From Hafnia alvei (lineage in GTDB: Bacteria > Pseudomonadota > Gammaproteobacteria > Enterobacterales > Enterobacteriaceae): DNA of 64,000 nt. This document shows positions 26,174 through 34,292 of the stretch, in pieces; within the stretch, counting starts at the first letter, position 1, and every line of letters starts with the position of its first letter. The notes beneath the pieces were generated by a model that worked only from the letters and a program-made list of their open reading frames with translations, ran no database searches and had not been told where the DNA came from. The position numbers and the translations under genes are program-made. Location of the stretch: NCBI RefSeq assembly GCF_964063325.1, contig NZ_OZ061315.1, positions 3,534,001 to 3,598,000 of the forward strand, read 5' to 3'.

Positions 26174-26729
26174 CGAAGAAACTGAAGCAGTAACAACCAT
26201 TGATTTGCTTGTTCGCGCGGGCATTAAAGTCACTACGGCAAGTGCTGCCAGCGATGGCGAATTAGTCATAGTCTGTTCACGCGGCGTTAAACTGCTAGCA
26301 GATAAACCACTGGTTCAGGTTGCCGATGAGTCTTATGACGTGATTGTTTTGCCCGGTGGAATGCAAGGCGCCGAGTGTTTTCGAGACAGTGAATTAGTCG
26401 TTGAGAAAGTGCGTCAAATGCATCTAGAAGGAAAACTGGTCGCCGCAATTTGTGCTGCACCAGCGTTAGTATTGGCTCACCACAAACTATTCCCAATAGG
26501 GAATATCACCTGTTTCCCAACGCTGAAAGATCAAATCCCCGAAAATCAGTGGATCGACAAACGCGCTTACTTTGATGAACGCGTTAACCTGCTAACCAGC
26601 CAAGGGCCGGGAACCAGCATCGATTTTGCGCTAAAGATTATCGACGTGCTTTTAGGCAAAGAAAAAGCCGCCGAAGTGGCAGCTCAGTTAATTCCCGCAT
26701 CGGGGATCTATGACTATCAGGAGTGGTAA
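26136..26729 (+). CDS. yajL: YajL, DJ-1/PfpI-family chaperone / deglycase
   Basis: YajL is a DJ-1 superfamily protein implicated in protection of proteins against oxidative and glycation damage. The reactive Cys106 sits in AAICAAPA at the nucleophile elbow, and the Glu in APGSEETE completes the site. The length is 197 residues (196 in E. coli). The ATG at 26136 has AAAGGA upstream and lies inside the end of panE. The claimed deglycase activity is debated in the literature. Confidence 0.95.
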   Translation: MSASALVCLAPGSEETEAVTTIDLLVRAGIKVTTASAASDGELVIVCSRGVKLLADKPLVQVADESYDVIVLPGGMQGAECFRDSELVVEKVRQMHLEGKLVAAICAAPALVLAHHKLFPIGNITCFPTLKDQIPENQWIDKRAYFDERVNLLTSQGPGTSIDFALKIIDVLLGKEKAAEVAAQLIPASGIYDYQEW

Positions 26730-26738
26730 TCCAGACAT

Positions 26739-26871
26739 CTTGCCAAGCGTATAATCTGCGTTAGCGGCGAAGTCAGTTTGAGCTCGGCCAGCGCACAGCA
26801 ACCGGAGCGTACATTCAGTACGTGAGGATTGCGAGCACTGCCCGAGTTCAAAATGGCAAGCTAGCAGATTA
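26739..26871. repeat. Long imperfect palindrome between yajL and thiI
   Basis: The arms tttgagctcgg (26777-26787) and cccgagttcaaa (to about 26852) enclose nested complementary segments and a central cgtac-attca-gtacg. An outer layer pairs tgccaag with cttg-type bases and taatctgc with gcagatta, reaching the thiI stop. It may act as a bidirectional terminator for the convergent genes, or be a dispersed element. It is not ERIC. Confidence 0.5.
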
Positions 26872-28317
26872 CGGGCGATACACCTTAACGTTGTTATATC
26901 CCTGCTCTTTCAGATACAGCGCCTGCAAGCGGCTCATCACGCCACGATCGCAGTACAACACATAGTTGCGGTTCTGATCGAGATCGCCAAACTGAGTAGC
27001 CAGTTTGTAGAATGGTAGGCTTTTCACTTCTAGCCCTTCAATCTTCAGCGGTTTGTCTTCTTGTTCGTCGTTAGAGCGAATATCCAGAACTACTTCATCA
27101 CCGCTTAGTGCATCAACGGTTTCAACTTCGACCACCTGCTCGCTGGTTTGCTGGGCGATTTCACGGATATCCATGTTTTGCGCTTCGGCCACCACACGTT
27201 CAAGAATGTCGAAATCGAAGTTTTCTTCTTCAGCTTCAATCTTGGACTTCACGGCTTTTACGGTTGGACTTTTTGAAATCACGCCGCAGAATTCAGGCAT
27301 GGTTTTGGCAAAATCTTCAGTCCCAATTTCACGAGCCATATCAATGATATGTTCTTTATCGTGCGAAATCAGCGGGCGCAGGATCAGCGTGTCGGTTACG
27401 CCGTCAATCAAACGCAAATTGGTTAGCGTTTGACTTGAAACTTGTCCCAGTGCTTCACCGGTAACCAAAGCCTGAACGCCATAACGTTCTGCAACTTTCG
27501 ACGCCGCACGCATCATCATGCGCTTGAGGATAACGCCCATTTGGCCATCATCGATTTTCTCCAGAATTTCACCCACCACAGGGGCAAAATCGATGGCCAC
27601 AAAACGCACACGATGAGAGCTGCCAAAACGGTTCCACAGATAATGAGCGACTTGTTTGACGCCAATTTCATGCGCAGAACCACCCAGATTGAAGAAACAG
27701 TAATGTACACGGCAGCCACGGCGCATCAGCATATAGCTGGAAACGCCGGAATCGAAGCCACCGGAAATCAGCGACAGCACATCTTCCTGCGTACCGATTG
27801 GGTAGCCACCTAAGCCTTCGTAGCGACCTTTGATCAGCAGCAGGCGGTCGTCTTCAATTTCCAGATGAACGGTGACCTGAGGATGGGACAGTTTTACCTT
27901 AGCACTTTCAATATGCTGATTTAGACCACCACCCACGTAGCGTTCAACTTCAATCGACGTAAAATCATGCTTACCACGACGCTTAACACGCACGCAGAAG
28001 GTTTTCCCTTCCAGCTTGTCACGATACATTTCAAGCGTTTGCTCAAAGATGTTGTGCATATCGGTGTAAGGGCAGTCATCAACTTCTAAAATGTGATGGA
28101 TCCCAGGGATTCGTGTTAAAGCATCACGAACCTGTTCGGTGCGGCTTTCATCTTTAGCGCGAACTTCGATATGATCCCAATGGCGTACGATAGCCACTTC
28201 ATCAATTTGTTTTTTCAGAACGTTGCGAATGTTCCCGGTAAGGATCTTAATAAAGCGCAAACGCACTGATTGGCTTTTGATAGTAATTTCTGGGAATAAT
28301 TTAATGATAAACTTCAT
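26869..28317 (-). CDS. thiI: ThiI, tRNA 4-thiouridine / thiazole sulfurtransferase
   Basis: ThiI transfers sulfur to tRNA uridine-8 and to ThiS in thiazole synthesis. Domains in order are a ferredoxin-like N-terminal domain, THUMP (about 60-165), and the PP-loop AANH domain with SGGFDSGVSS (about 185-195). The C-terminal rhodanese domain (about 404-482) has the persulfide Cys in LYCDRGVMS. This four-domain form is typical of gammaproteobacteria. Length is 482 residues, as in E. coli. It is divergent from xseB. Confidence 0.97.
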   Translation of the reverse strand: MKFIIKLFPEITIKSQSVRLRFIKILTGNIRNVLKKQIDEVAIVRHWDHIEVRAKDESRTEQVRDALTRIPGIHHILEVDDCPYTDMHNIFEQTLEMYRDKLEGKTFCVRVKRRGKHDFTSIEVERYVGGGLNQHIESAKVKLSHPQVTVHLEIEDDRLLLIKGRYEGLGGYPIGTQEDVLSLISGGFDSGVSSYMLMRRGCRVHYCFFNLGGSAHEIGVKQVAHYLWNRFGSSHRVRFVAIDFAPVVGEILEKIDDGQMGVILKRMMMRAASKVAERYGVQALVTGEALGQVSSQTLTNLRLIDGVTDTLILRPLISHDKEHIIDMAREIGTEDFAKTMPEFCGVISKSPTVKAVKSKIEAEEENFDFDILERVVAEAQNMDIREIAQQTSEQVVEVETVDALSGDEVVLDIRSNDEQEDKPLKIEGLEVKSLPFYKLATQFGDLDQNRNYVLYCDRGVMSRLQALYLKEQGYNNVKVYRP

Positions 28318-28576
28318 GATGGCAGTGGCTATTTCGTCGTGATTTACGTTAAAAGGGCTTACACTGCATGCTAAGAAATTGAGGACGCAATGTACAAGGC
28401 GCGCAGTATAGCACTAACTTGCTCACTGGCGCACTGAACCTCATCTCACGAGTTTAAAATCCGTAATTTGCCAAGTCCTACAGACTCCGGTAACGTGGCA
28501 AAAAATTCTGTCACTCCATCGCAGAACCGCTATTTATTGCAGAACAACATTACAGAACAGCGAAGAAAAGAAGACT

Positions 28577-28819
28577 ATGGCAAAAAAAGCACCCGCCGCG
28601 CCTAGCTTTGAACAAGCTCTGAGCGAACTAGAACAGATTGTGACTCATTTAGAATCTGGCGAACTGCCATTAGAAGACGCGCTCAATGAGTTCGAACGTG
28701 GCGTTCAGCTTGCACGTCAAGGGCAGCAGACGCTGCAACAGGCCGAACAGCGCGTACAGATCCTACTCAATGACGATAAGGACGCCCTTTTATCCCCTTT
28801 TAACGCGGATCAAGAATAA
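28577..28819 (+). CDS. xseB: Exodeoxyribonuclease VII small subunit
   Basis: XseB is the small subunit of the single-strand-specific ExoVII nuclease, several copies of which bind XseA. The 80-residue product equals the E. coli length and keeps the signature SFEQALSELEQIVTHLESGELPLE. It is the first gene of the xseB-ispA unit, with only three bases before ispA. Confidence 0.97.
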   Translation: MAKKAPAAPSFEQALSELEQIVTHLESGELPLEDALNEFERGVQLARQGQQTLQQAEQRVQILLNDDKDALLSPFNADQE

Positions 28820-28822
28820 AAC

Positions 28823-29728
28823 ATGGTTGTTTTTGAACAGTTACTCAAAACCTATCATCAACGCGCCGATGCCGCGTTAATACACTATATTGACCCACTG
28901 CCCTTTTCTGACGGGCAATTGGTCGCAGCAATGCGCTATGGTGCACTGCTCGGCGGAAAACGTCTTCGCCCTTTCTTGGTGTATGCCACCGGCGAAATGT
29001 TCGGCCTTTCGTTAGATAATCTGGATGCCCCCGCTGCGGCCGTTGAATGCATTCACGCCTATTCGCTGATGCATGACGATTTACCCGCTATGGACGACGA
29101 TAATCTGCGTCGTGGTCAGCCCACCAGCCATATTAAATTTGGTGAAGCCCACGCGATTTTGGCCGGCGATGCGCTGCAAACGCTGGCGTTCTCGATTCTA
29201 GCCGATAGCCCAATGCCTGCGGTTGCCGTTACCGATAGATTGGCGATGCTTAGCGAACTGGCGCAGGCCAGCGGCGTGGCAGGCATGTGCGGTGGCCAAG
29301 CGTTAGATTTAGAGGCCGAAGGTAAACGCGTTGATTTGCAGGCGCTTGAGCAAATTCATAGCCACAAAACCGGGGCATTGATCCGCTGTGCTATTCGTAT
29401 GGGGGCCTTGGCCGCCGGCGATACCGGACGCGCTGCGCTGCCGTTGTTAGACCGTTACGCTCAGGCCATCGGACTTGCATTCCAAGTACAAGACGACATT
29501 TTAGATGTTATCGGTGACAGCGCTAAAACGGGCAAACCTCAGGGCTCAGATCAAGAATTAGAAAAAAGCACTTACCCTGCATTGCTCGGCCTCGAACAGG
29601 CCCAAAATAAAGCGCTCGATCTGTATAAAGATGCAATACATGTTCTCGAAGAGCTTGAGCAACACCACAGCATTGATACTCTGGCGTTAAAATCCTTAGC
29701 CAGTTTCATCATTGAGCGCGATAATTAA
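28823..29728 (+). CDS. ispA: Farnesyl diphosphate synthase
   Basis: IspA condenses IPP with DMAPP and then with GPP to give farnesyl diphosphate, precursor of quinones, undecaprenyl phosphate and heme o. The two Asp-rich Mg-binding motifs are visible: DDLPAMDDD (about 84-92) and DDILD (about 225-229). Length is 301 residues against 299 in E. coli. It follows xseB closely; dxs is 177 bases further, across a truncated ERIC-like element. Confidence 0.97.
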   Translation: MVVFEQLLKTYHQRADAALIHYIDPLPFSDGQLVAAMRYGALLGGKRLRPFLVYATGEMFGLSLDNLDAPAAAVECIHAYSLMHDDLPAMDDDNLRRGQPTSHIKFGEAHAILAGDALQTLAFSILADSPMPAVAVTDRLAMLSELAQASGVAGMCGGQALDLEAEGKRVDLQALEQIHSHKTGALIRCAIRMGALAAGDTGRAALPLLDRYAQAIGLAFQVQDDILDVIGDSAKTGKPQGSDQELEKSTYPALLGLEQAQNKALDLYKDAIHVLEELEQHHSIDTLALKSLASFIIERDN

Positions 29729-29784
29729 ACCAATAAAAATAGAAACCGCCCTTCGTGCACGTTAAAACGCTGATGGGTTGGAGT

Positions 29785-29874
29785 CTATACCCGAAATAAT
29801 CAGAGTTGCAGTCAGGCGGCAGGTGAACAACACCTTAACAACGCGCATGCAGCTTGAAGTATGACGGGTATATA
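29785..29874. repeat. ERIC-like element lacking the central core
   Basis: The ends match the copy at 25085 in reverse orientation: tatacccg ... cgggtata with gcagcttgaagtatg on one arm and cgaaataatcagagttgca on the other. The central CACTTAC/GTAAG core is missing, so the element is about 90 bases. It lies between ispA and dxs, where it may affect read-through. Confidence 0.7.
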
Positions 29875-29905
29875 TTGAAAAATGTAATTCAGACATGAGC
29901 CGCTA

Positions 29906-31771
29906 ATGAGTTTTGATATAGCCAAATACCCGACACTCGCACTGGTTGAAGATCCTAACGATCTTCGCCTACTGCCGAAAGAAAGCCTGCCAAAGCTGTG
30001 CGACGAACTTCGTCAGTATCTGCTCAATAGCGTTAGCCGCTCTAGCGGGCACTTTGCCTCAGGGCTAGGGACCGTAGAACTGACGGTCGCGCTGCACTAT
30101 ATCTATAACACCCCATTTGATTCACTAATTTGGGATGTCGGCCATCAGGCATATCCGCATAAAATCCTGACTGGGCGCCGCGATCGCATTGCAACCATCC
30201 GCCAAAAAGGCGGTTTACATCCGTTCCCATGGCGCGATGAAAGTGAGTACGACGTGCTCAGCGTGGGCCACTCTTCGACATCCATCAGTGCTGGATTGGG
30301 GATGGCCGTTGCCGCCGAACGGGAAGGTAAAAACCGTCGCACAGTTTGTGTCATTGGCGATGGTGCTATCACAGCAGGCATGGCTTTTGAAGCCATGAAC
30401 CACGCCGGCGATATCAAAGCGGACATGCTCGTTATTCTGAATGATAATGAAATGTCGATCTCCGAAAATGTGGGCGCGTTGAATAACCATTTGGCCCAAT
30501 TGCTCTCCGGCAAACTCTATTCCAGCCTGCGTGAAGGTGGGAAAAAAGTGCTATCCGGCTTACCACCGATCAAAGAGCTGGTAAAACGTACCGAAGAGCA
30601 CCTTAAAGGCATGGTTGTCCCTGGCACCTTGTTCGAAGAACTCGGTTTTAACTACATTGGCCCCGTTGATGGGCATGATGTGCAAGGCTTGGCCGCCACG
30701 CTAAAAAACATGCGTGATTTAAAAGGCCCACAGCTGCTGCATATTATGACCAAAAAAGGCAAAGGCTACGCCCCTGCCGAAAAAGATCCTATCAGCTGGC
30801 ACGCGGTACCTAAATTCGATCCAGCCAGCGGTACCTTGCCAAAAAATTCAGGTGGATTACCAACCTACTCCAAAATATTTGGCGACTGGCTGTGTGAAAC
30901 GGCGCTCGACGACAGCAAATTAATGGCTGTCACGCCCGCCATGCGTGAAGGGTCTGGCATGGTGCGGTTCTCGAAAGAATACCCGCAGCAATATTTTGAC
31001 GTTGCGATTGCCGAACAGCACGCCGTCACATTCGCCGCTGGCTTAGCCATCGGTGGCTATAAACCGGTCGTCGCCATTTACTCCACGTTCCTGCAACGTG
31101 CCTATGACCAAGTCATTCACGATGTGGCGCTGCAAAAGCTTCCGGTGATGTTTGCTATCGATCGCAGCGGTATCGTAGGCGCCGACGGGCAAACGCATCA
31201 GGGTGCCTTTGATATCTCATTCCTGCGCTGTATCCCTAACATGGTCATCATGACACCAAGTGATGAAAATGAATGCCGCCAGATGCTGCACACCGGGCAT
31301 CAATATCAGGAAGGCCCAACGGCTGTACGTTATCCGCGAGGTTCAGGCACGGGGGCAGCGTTAGAACCTTTAGCCTGTTTGCCAATTGGCAAAGGCATTG
31401 TTCGTCGTCAGGGAGAGAAAGTCGCCATACTGAACTTCGGCACGTTAATGCCAGATGCATTAATCGCCGCCGAACAGCTAAATGCCACCGTCGCTGACAT
31501 GCGCTTTGTTAAACCACTTGATGAAGCATTAGTGTTGGAACTGGCCGCGACGCACGATGTGCTAGTGACGCTAGAGGAAAATGCCATTATGGGCGGTGCC
31601 GGTAGCGGCGTGAATGAACTGCTGATGGCTAAGCGTAAAGTCGTCCCTGTACTTAACCTTGGTTTACCCGATAAATTTATCCCGCAGGGTACTCAGGCTG
31701 AAGCATTGCATGAAATCGAACTTGATTCGGCAGGCATCGTCAGCCAGATCGAGCGTTGGTTACAAGACTAA
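29906..31771 (+). CDS. dxs: 1-deoxy-D-xylulose-5-phosphate synthase
   Basis: Dxs is the first enzyme of the MEP isoprenoid pathway. It condenses pyruvate and glyceraldehyde-3-phosphate using thiamine diphosphate. The ThDP-binding motif GDGAITAGMAFEAMN ... NDNEMS is present at about 152-186. The catalytic Glu is in AIAEQHAVTFAAG (about 370). The 621-residue length fits E. coli (620). It is the last conserved housekeeping gene before the T6SS locus, separated by a strong terminator. Confidence 0.98.
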   Translation: MSFDIAKYPTLALVEDPNDLRLLPKESLPKLCDELRQYLLNSVSRSSGHFASGLGTVELTVALHYIYNTPFDSLIWDVGHQAYPHKILTGRRDRIATIRQKGGLHPFPWRDESEYDVLSVGHSSTSISAGLGMAVAAEREGKNRRTVCVIGDGAITAGMAFEAMNHAGDIKADMLVILNDNEMSISENVGALNNHLAQLLSGKLYSSLREGGKKVLSGLPPIKELVKRTEEHLKGMVVPGTLFEELGFNYIGPVDGHDVQGLAATLKNMRDLKGPQLLHIMTKKGKGYAPAEKDPISWHAVPKFDPASGTLPKNSGGLPTYSKIFGDWLCETALDDSKLMAVTPAMREGSGMVRFSKEYPQQYFDVAIAEQHAVTFAAGLAIGGYKPVVAIYSTFLQRAYDQVIHDVALQKLPVMFAIDRSGIVGADGQTHQGAFDISFLRCIPNMVIMTPSDENECRQMLHTGHQYQEGPTAVRYPRGSGTGAALEPLACLPIGKGIVRRQGEKVAILNFGTLMPDALIAAEQLNATVADMRFVKPLDEALVLELAATHDVLVTLEENAIMGGAGSGVNELLMAKRKVVPVLNLGLPDKFIPQGTQAEALHEIELDSAGIVSQIERWLQD

Positions 31772-31789
31772 ACTTCATTGCCCAAATAA

Positions 31790-31821
31790 CAAAGCTACCT
31801 TTCGGTAGCTTTGATTTTTTT
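31790..31821 (+). terminator. Terminator downstream of dxs
   Basis: A perfect 10-bp stem caaagctacc / ggtagctttg with the stable TTTC loop is followed by ATTTTTTT. It lies between dxs and the convergent hcp and could also end hcp transcripts partially. Confidence 0.88.
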
Positions 31822-31848
31822 GCACTTAACACACAAGCTAAGCCAATA

Positions 31849-32367
31849 TTAAGACTCGCTTGGCGCACGCCAGTCATCGGCACCAGAAGTACCGGAAACG
31901 GTATGTTCCCAAGTAATTTTACGATATGCCAAAGACACTTTGACTAACTGAGTGAATTCAGCTTTAACGGCATCTTGGCAGTGTGGCATGTGGCAATCAA
32001 TATCAACAATTGTGGCATCATCCAAAATGGTTGAGAAGAAATGCTCTTGTTTACCCTCAATGGAAGTGCGATACCATTTCAGCTCAACTTTCGGCAACAT
32101 CTCGCCTGAAGCTAATGCGTTATATAGCAAAGGCACGGCTTTGTTCAACGCAACGGTGAAACGAAACGGCTTATGAACACGCTGGCCAGAAGGCTGACCT
32201 GACTGTGGGTCGGTTGGTACAGTCACAATGTGTTCAAATTCCTGCACTAGCATTTGGTCTTCATGGCCCTGAACGTAAATGTTACCCACAGAATCAGAAG
32301 TGAATGCGCCAGACGTAATATTTCCCTGCGTTTTACCTTGGATGGAGATATAACATGGAGTAGGCAT
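31849..32367 (-). CDS. hcp: Hcp, T6SS inner tube protein (TssD)
   Basis: Hcp hexamers stack into the inner tube expelled by the contractile sheath. The 172-residue product begins MPTPCYISIQGKTQGNITSG and contains HKPFRFTVALNKAVPLLYNAL, both typical of the Hcp family. It is the last gene of the T6SS locus on the minus strand, about 31 kb from tssB. It has its own 459-base upstream region with a sigma-54-like promoter, consistent with separate high-level expression. Confidence 0.96.
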   Translation of the reverse strand: MPTPCYISIQGKTQGNITSGAFTSDSVGNIYVQGHEDQMLVQEFEHIVTVPTDPQSGQPSGQRVHKPFRFTVALNKAVPLLYNALASGEMLPKVELKWYRTSIEGKQEHFFSTILDDATIVDIDCHMPHCQDAVKAEFTQLVKVSLAYRKITWEHTVSGTSGADDWRAPSES

Positions 32368-32826
32368 TGCAATATCCTTATAAATAAACCGAACTGAGTT
32401 AAGAGGGATGTTCCTTAAAAGAAAAAGGGAAGTGCGTCTTTTTCTTTCTGCATGCTATCTGCCTATCTGAGAAATTTGTTTCCAACCATTAAAATGAATG
32501 TAAGAAAATATGAATAACATTATTCGTAAACTAGAAAAAAACTTCCATTTTGAGCGTTTTAATTGTGAAAAACCTAATAATTAGATTAATAATCTACAAA
32601 AACCATGTGCTAAGTTTTTTATACACTGGAGATAAAACGCCCTTCCGCCAATAGATGGAATTACGCGACCAAAGAATTTTATTTTTTGAGCACTGCGTGC
32701 GCTCGCCCTATGCAGAGCGAGGCTTGATTGAAATAACGATATTAAGAGACGACATCTCGAACCACTCAATAAAACCAGTCATTCGGATGAATAAACATAG
32801 TTAGCGAAGAAATCACAAGTCAAAGT
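32368..32826. other. Upstream region of hcp
   Basis: This 459-base gap between the triple-Rid gene and hcp contains the sigma-54-like promoter at 32449-32465. It is AT-rich next to hcp. I found no terminator after the Rid gene and no credible small gene (a 63-codon minus-strand frame at 32581-32769 has no ribosome site). Confidence 0.5.
32449..32465 (-). promoter_or_regulatory. Candidate sigma-54 promoter of hcp
   Basis: On the minus strand, AGGCAGATAGCATGCA keeps the invariant GG and GC exactly ten bases apart, compared with TGGCAC-N5-TTGCA. It lies about 80 bases upstream of hcp. Sigma-54 control of hcp by VasH is established in V. cholerae. The match at -24 is imperfect. Confidence 0.5.
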
Positions 32827-34098
32827 TTATGCCTTCGGCGGCGTTCCTTCCTCATTTGCGACAACAACCTCTATCTGGATTAGCGCATCTTTAGGTAAAG
32901 CAGATACGCCAATAATTCTTCGTGCAGGAGTACCACTTGGGAAGAATGTTGTGTAAACGCTATCTACTGCGGAAATATCTGCAATATGTTTAAGGGCGAT
33001 ATTAACTTTAACAACGTCACCCATCGTGTGCTCGATGCTCTCTATAATTGCCTTAATATTTTTAAGGCATTGCTCAGCCTGCTCTTTGACACCACCGGCG
33101 ACTAATTTGCCGGATTTGGCATCAATAGGCAGTTGAGCTGACAAATGGTTGTAATGAGAAAAAGCGACAGTCTGTGTAGACAGAGGGCATTTTGGCGCAT
33201 TGTCCGTATTGTGTGGTTCTACAATGAGCCCATGTCTATCTTCAACGGCCTGCGGCGGTGTACCGTCGCCGTGTGACACCACGGCTTCAATTTGCACCAA
33301 AGCCCCCATAGGTAACCCTGACGCAACAATCACCGCTCGTGCTGGAACATAGCCCAAGGTTCGGGCAATCGCTGAGTCGGGAAAAAATGTAGCATAAACT
33401 TCGTTGACGGCTTCAAGATCCGAAAGGTTTCTCAGGAAAATACTTATCTTCACAATGTCATCAAAGGACACGTCAATACTGTCTACAATAGCTTTAATAT
33501 TCTTTAAACACTGCTTAGTTTGCTCTTTAATCCCCCCCTCTACCACTCTGCCGGTTATCGGATTAATAGGTAATTGGGCCGAAAGATTATTATAATGAGA
33601 AAAAGCGACTGTTTGTGAAGATAGAGAACTCACTGGCGCATTTACCGTGTTATTTATAAGCTTTATCAGGTCGCCAGTTTGTGGGGCGTTTGGAATTGTG
33701 CCCTCTCCGTTTGAGAGAAGTGCTTCAATTTGCACTAACGCCCCCATAGGCAAAGCATCAACCGCAACAACCGTTAGGGCGGGAACATAGGTTGGGAAGA
33801 ATGATTTATAAACTATACCTACGGCGTCAGCATCTTTGATATTCTTAACGAATATAGTGATACGAATAATATCACTCATAACATGTTCGATGCTTTCTAC
33901 AACGGCTTTAATATTGTTAAAACACTGCCCGGCCTGCTCTTTTATACCACCTGCGACCAATTCACCTGATTTTGGATCAATAGGCAACTGAACTGAAAAA
34001 TTATTATAATGAGAAAATGCGACAGTTTGTGAATGGAGTTCGATATCGCTTGGTGCATTCTGCGTGTTTCTTGCTAAGACTTCATTGTAGCCGCTCAT
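32827..34098 (-). CDS. Protein with three tandem RidA/YjgF-type domains
   Basis: The 423-residue product is three Rid domains in a row, at about 13-131, 152-276 and 300-414. Each contains SQTVAFSHYN, then QLPI, GGIKEQ or GGVKEQ, and a closing LPxxALVQIE-type strand. Stand-alone RidA is a 2-iminopropanoate deaminase whose active Arg lies in PAR. Domains 2 and 3 keep this Arg (about 254 and 393), whereas domain 1 has Leu (PALT). Single RidA proteins form trimers, so a triple fusion could fold as one pseudo-trimer. The ATG at 34098 has GGTGA upstream; a GTG at 34110 is the alternative. There is no signal peptide. Its place between hcp and the effector module suggests a T6SS link, but the function is unknown. 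Confidence 0.85.
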   Translation of the reverse strand: MSGYNEVLARNTQNAPSDIELHSQTVAFSHYNNFSVQLPIDPKSGELVAGGIKEQAGQCFNNIKAVVESIEHVMSDIIRITIFVKNIKDADAVGIVYKSFFPTYVPALTVVAVDALPMGALVQIEALLSNGEGTIPNAPQTGDLIKLINNTVNAPVSSLSSQTVAFSHYNNLSAQLPINPITGRVVEGGIKEQTKQCLKNIKAIVDSIDVSFDDIVKISIFLRNLSDLEAVNEVYATFFPDSAIARTLGYVPARAVIVASGLPMGALVQIEAVVSHGDGTPPQAVEDRHGLIVEPHNTDNAPKCPLSTQTVAFSHYNHLSAQLPIDAKSGKLVAGGVKEQAEQCLKNIKAIIESIEHTMGDVVKVNIALKHIADISAVDSVYTTFFPSGTPARRIIGVSALPKDALIQIEVVVANEEGTPPKA

Positions 34099-34238
34099 AG
34101 TGATGTTCACCGTTAAAAATTAGAGTTTAGTGGGTTATGTGGCAAACAAGACTCTACAGCGCTGTCGATCATTGCTGCGGTTGCATCCACGTAACAAACA
34201 TTTGAACTTCATAAATTATGAAGCCTTTATTTCAAGCA

Positions 34239-34280
34239 AAATAAATGCCATGCGTTGAAGCGCACGGCATTTATTTTTTA
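34239..34280 (-). terminator. Terminator after the first immunity-like gene
   Basis: The arms aaataaatgcc(a)tgcg and cgca(c)ggcatttatt form a long stem with a short loop, flanked by T runs on both strands. It separates the immunity genes from the Rid gene, so the latter needs its own promoter within 34099-34238. Confidence 0.75.
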
Positions 34281-34292
34281 CTTAGCTAGTCA

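Noticed and set aside
32581..32769. 63-codon minus-strand frame upstream of hcp
   Set aside because: No ribosome site, no recognisable sequence, and it overlaps nothing conserved.
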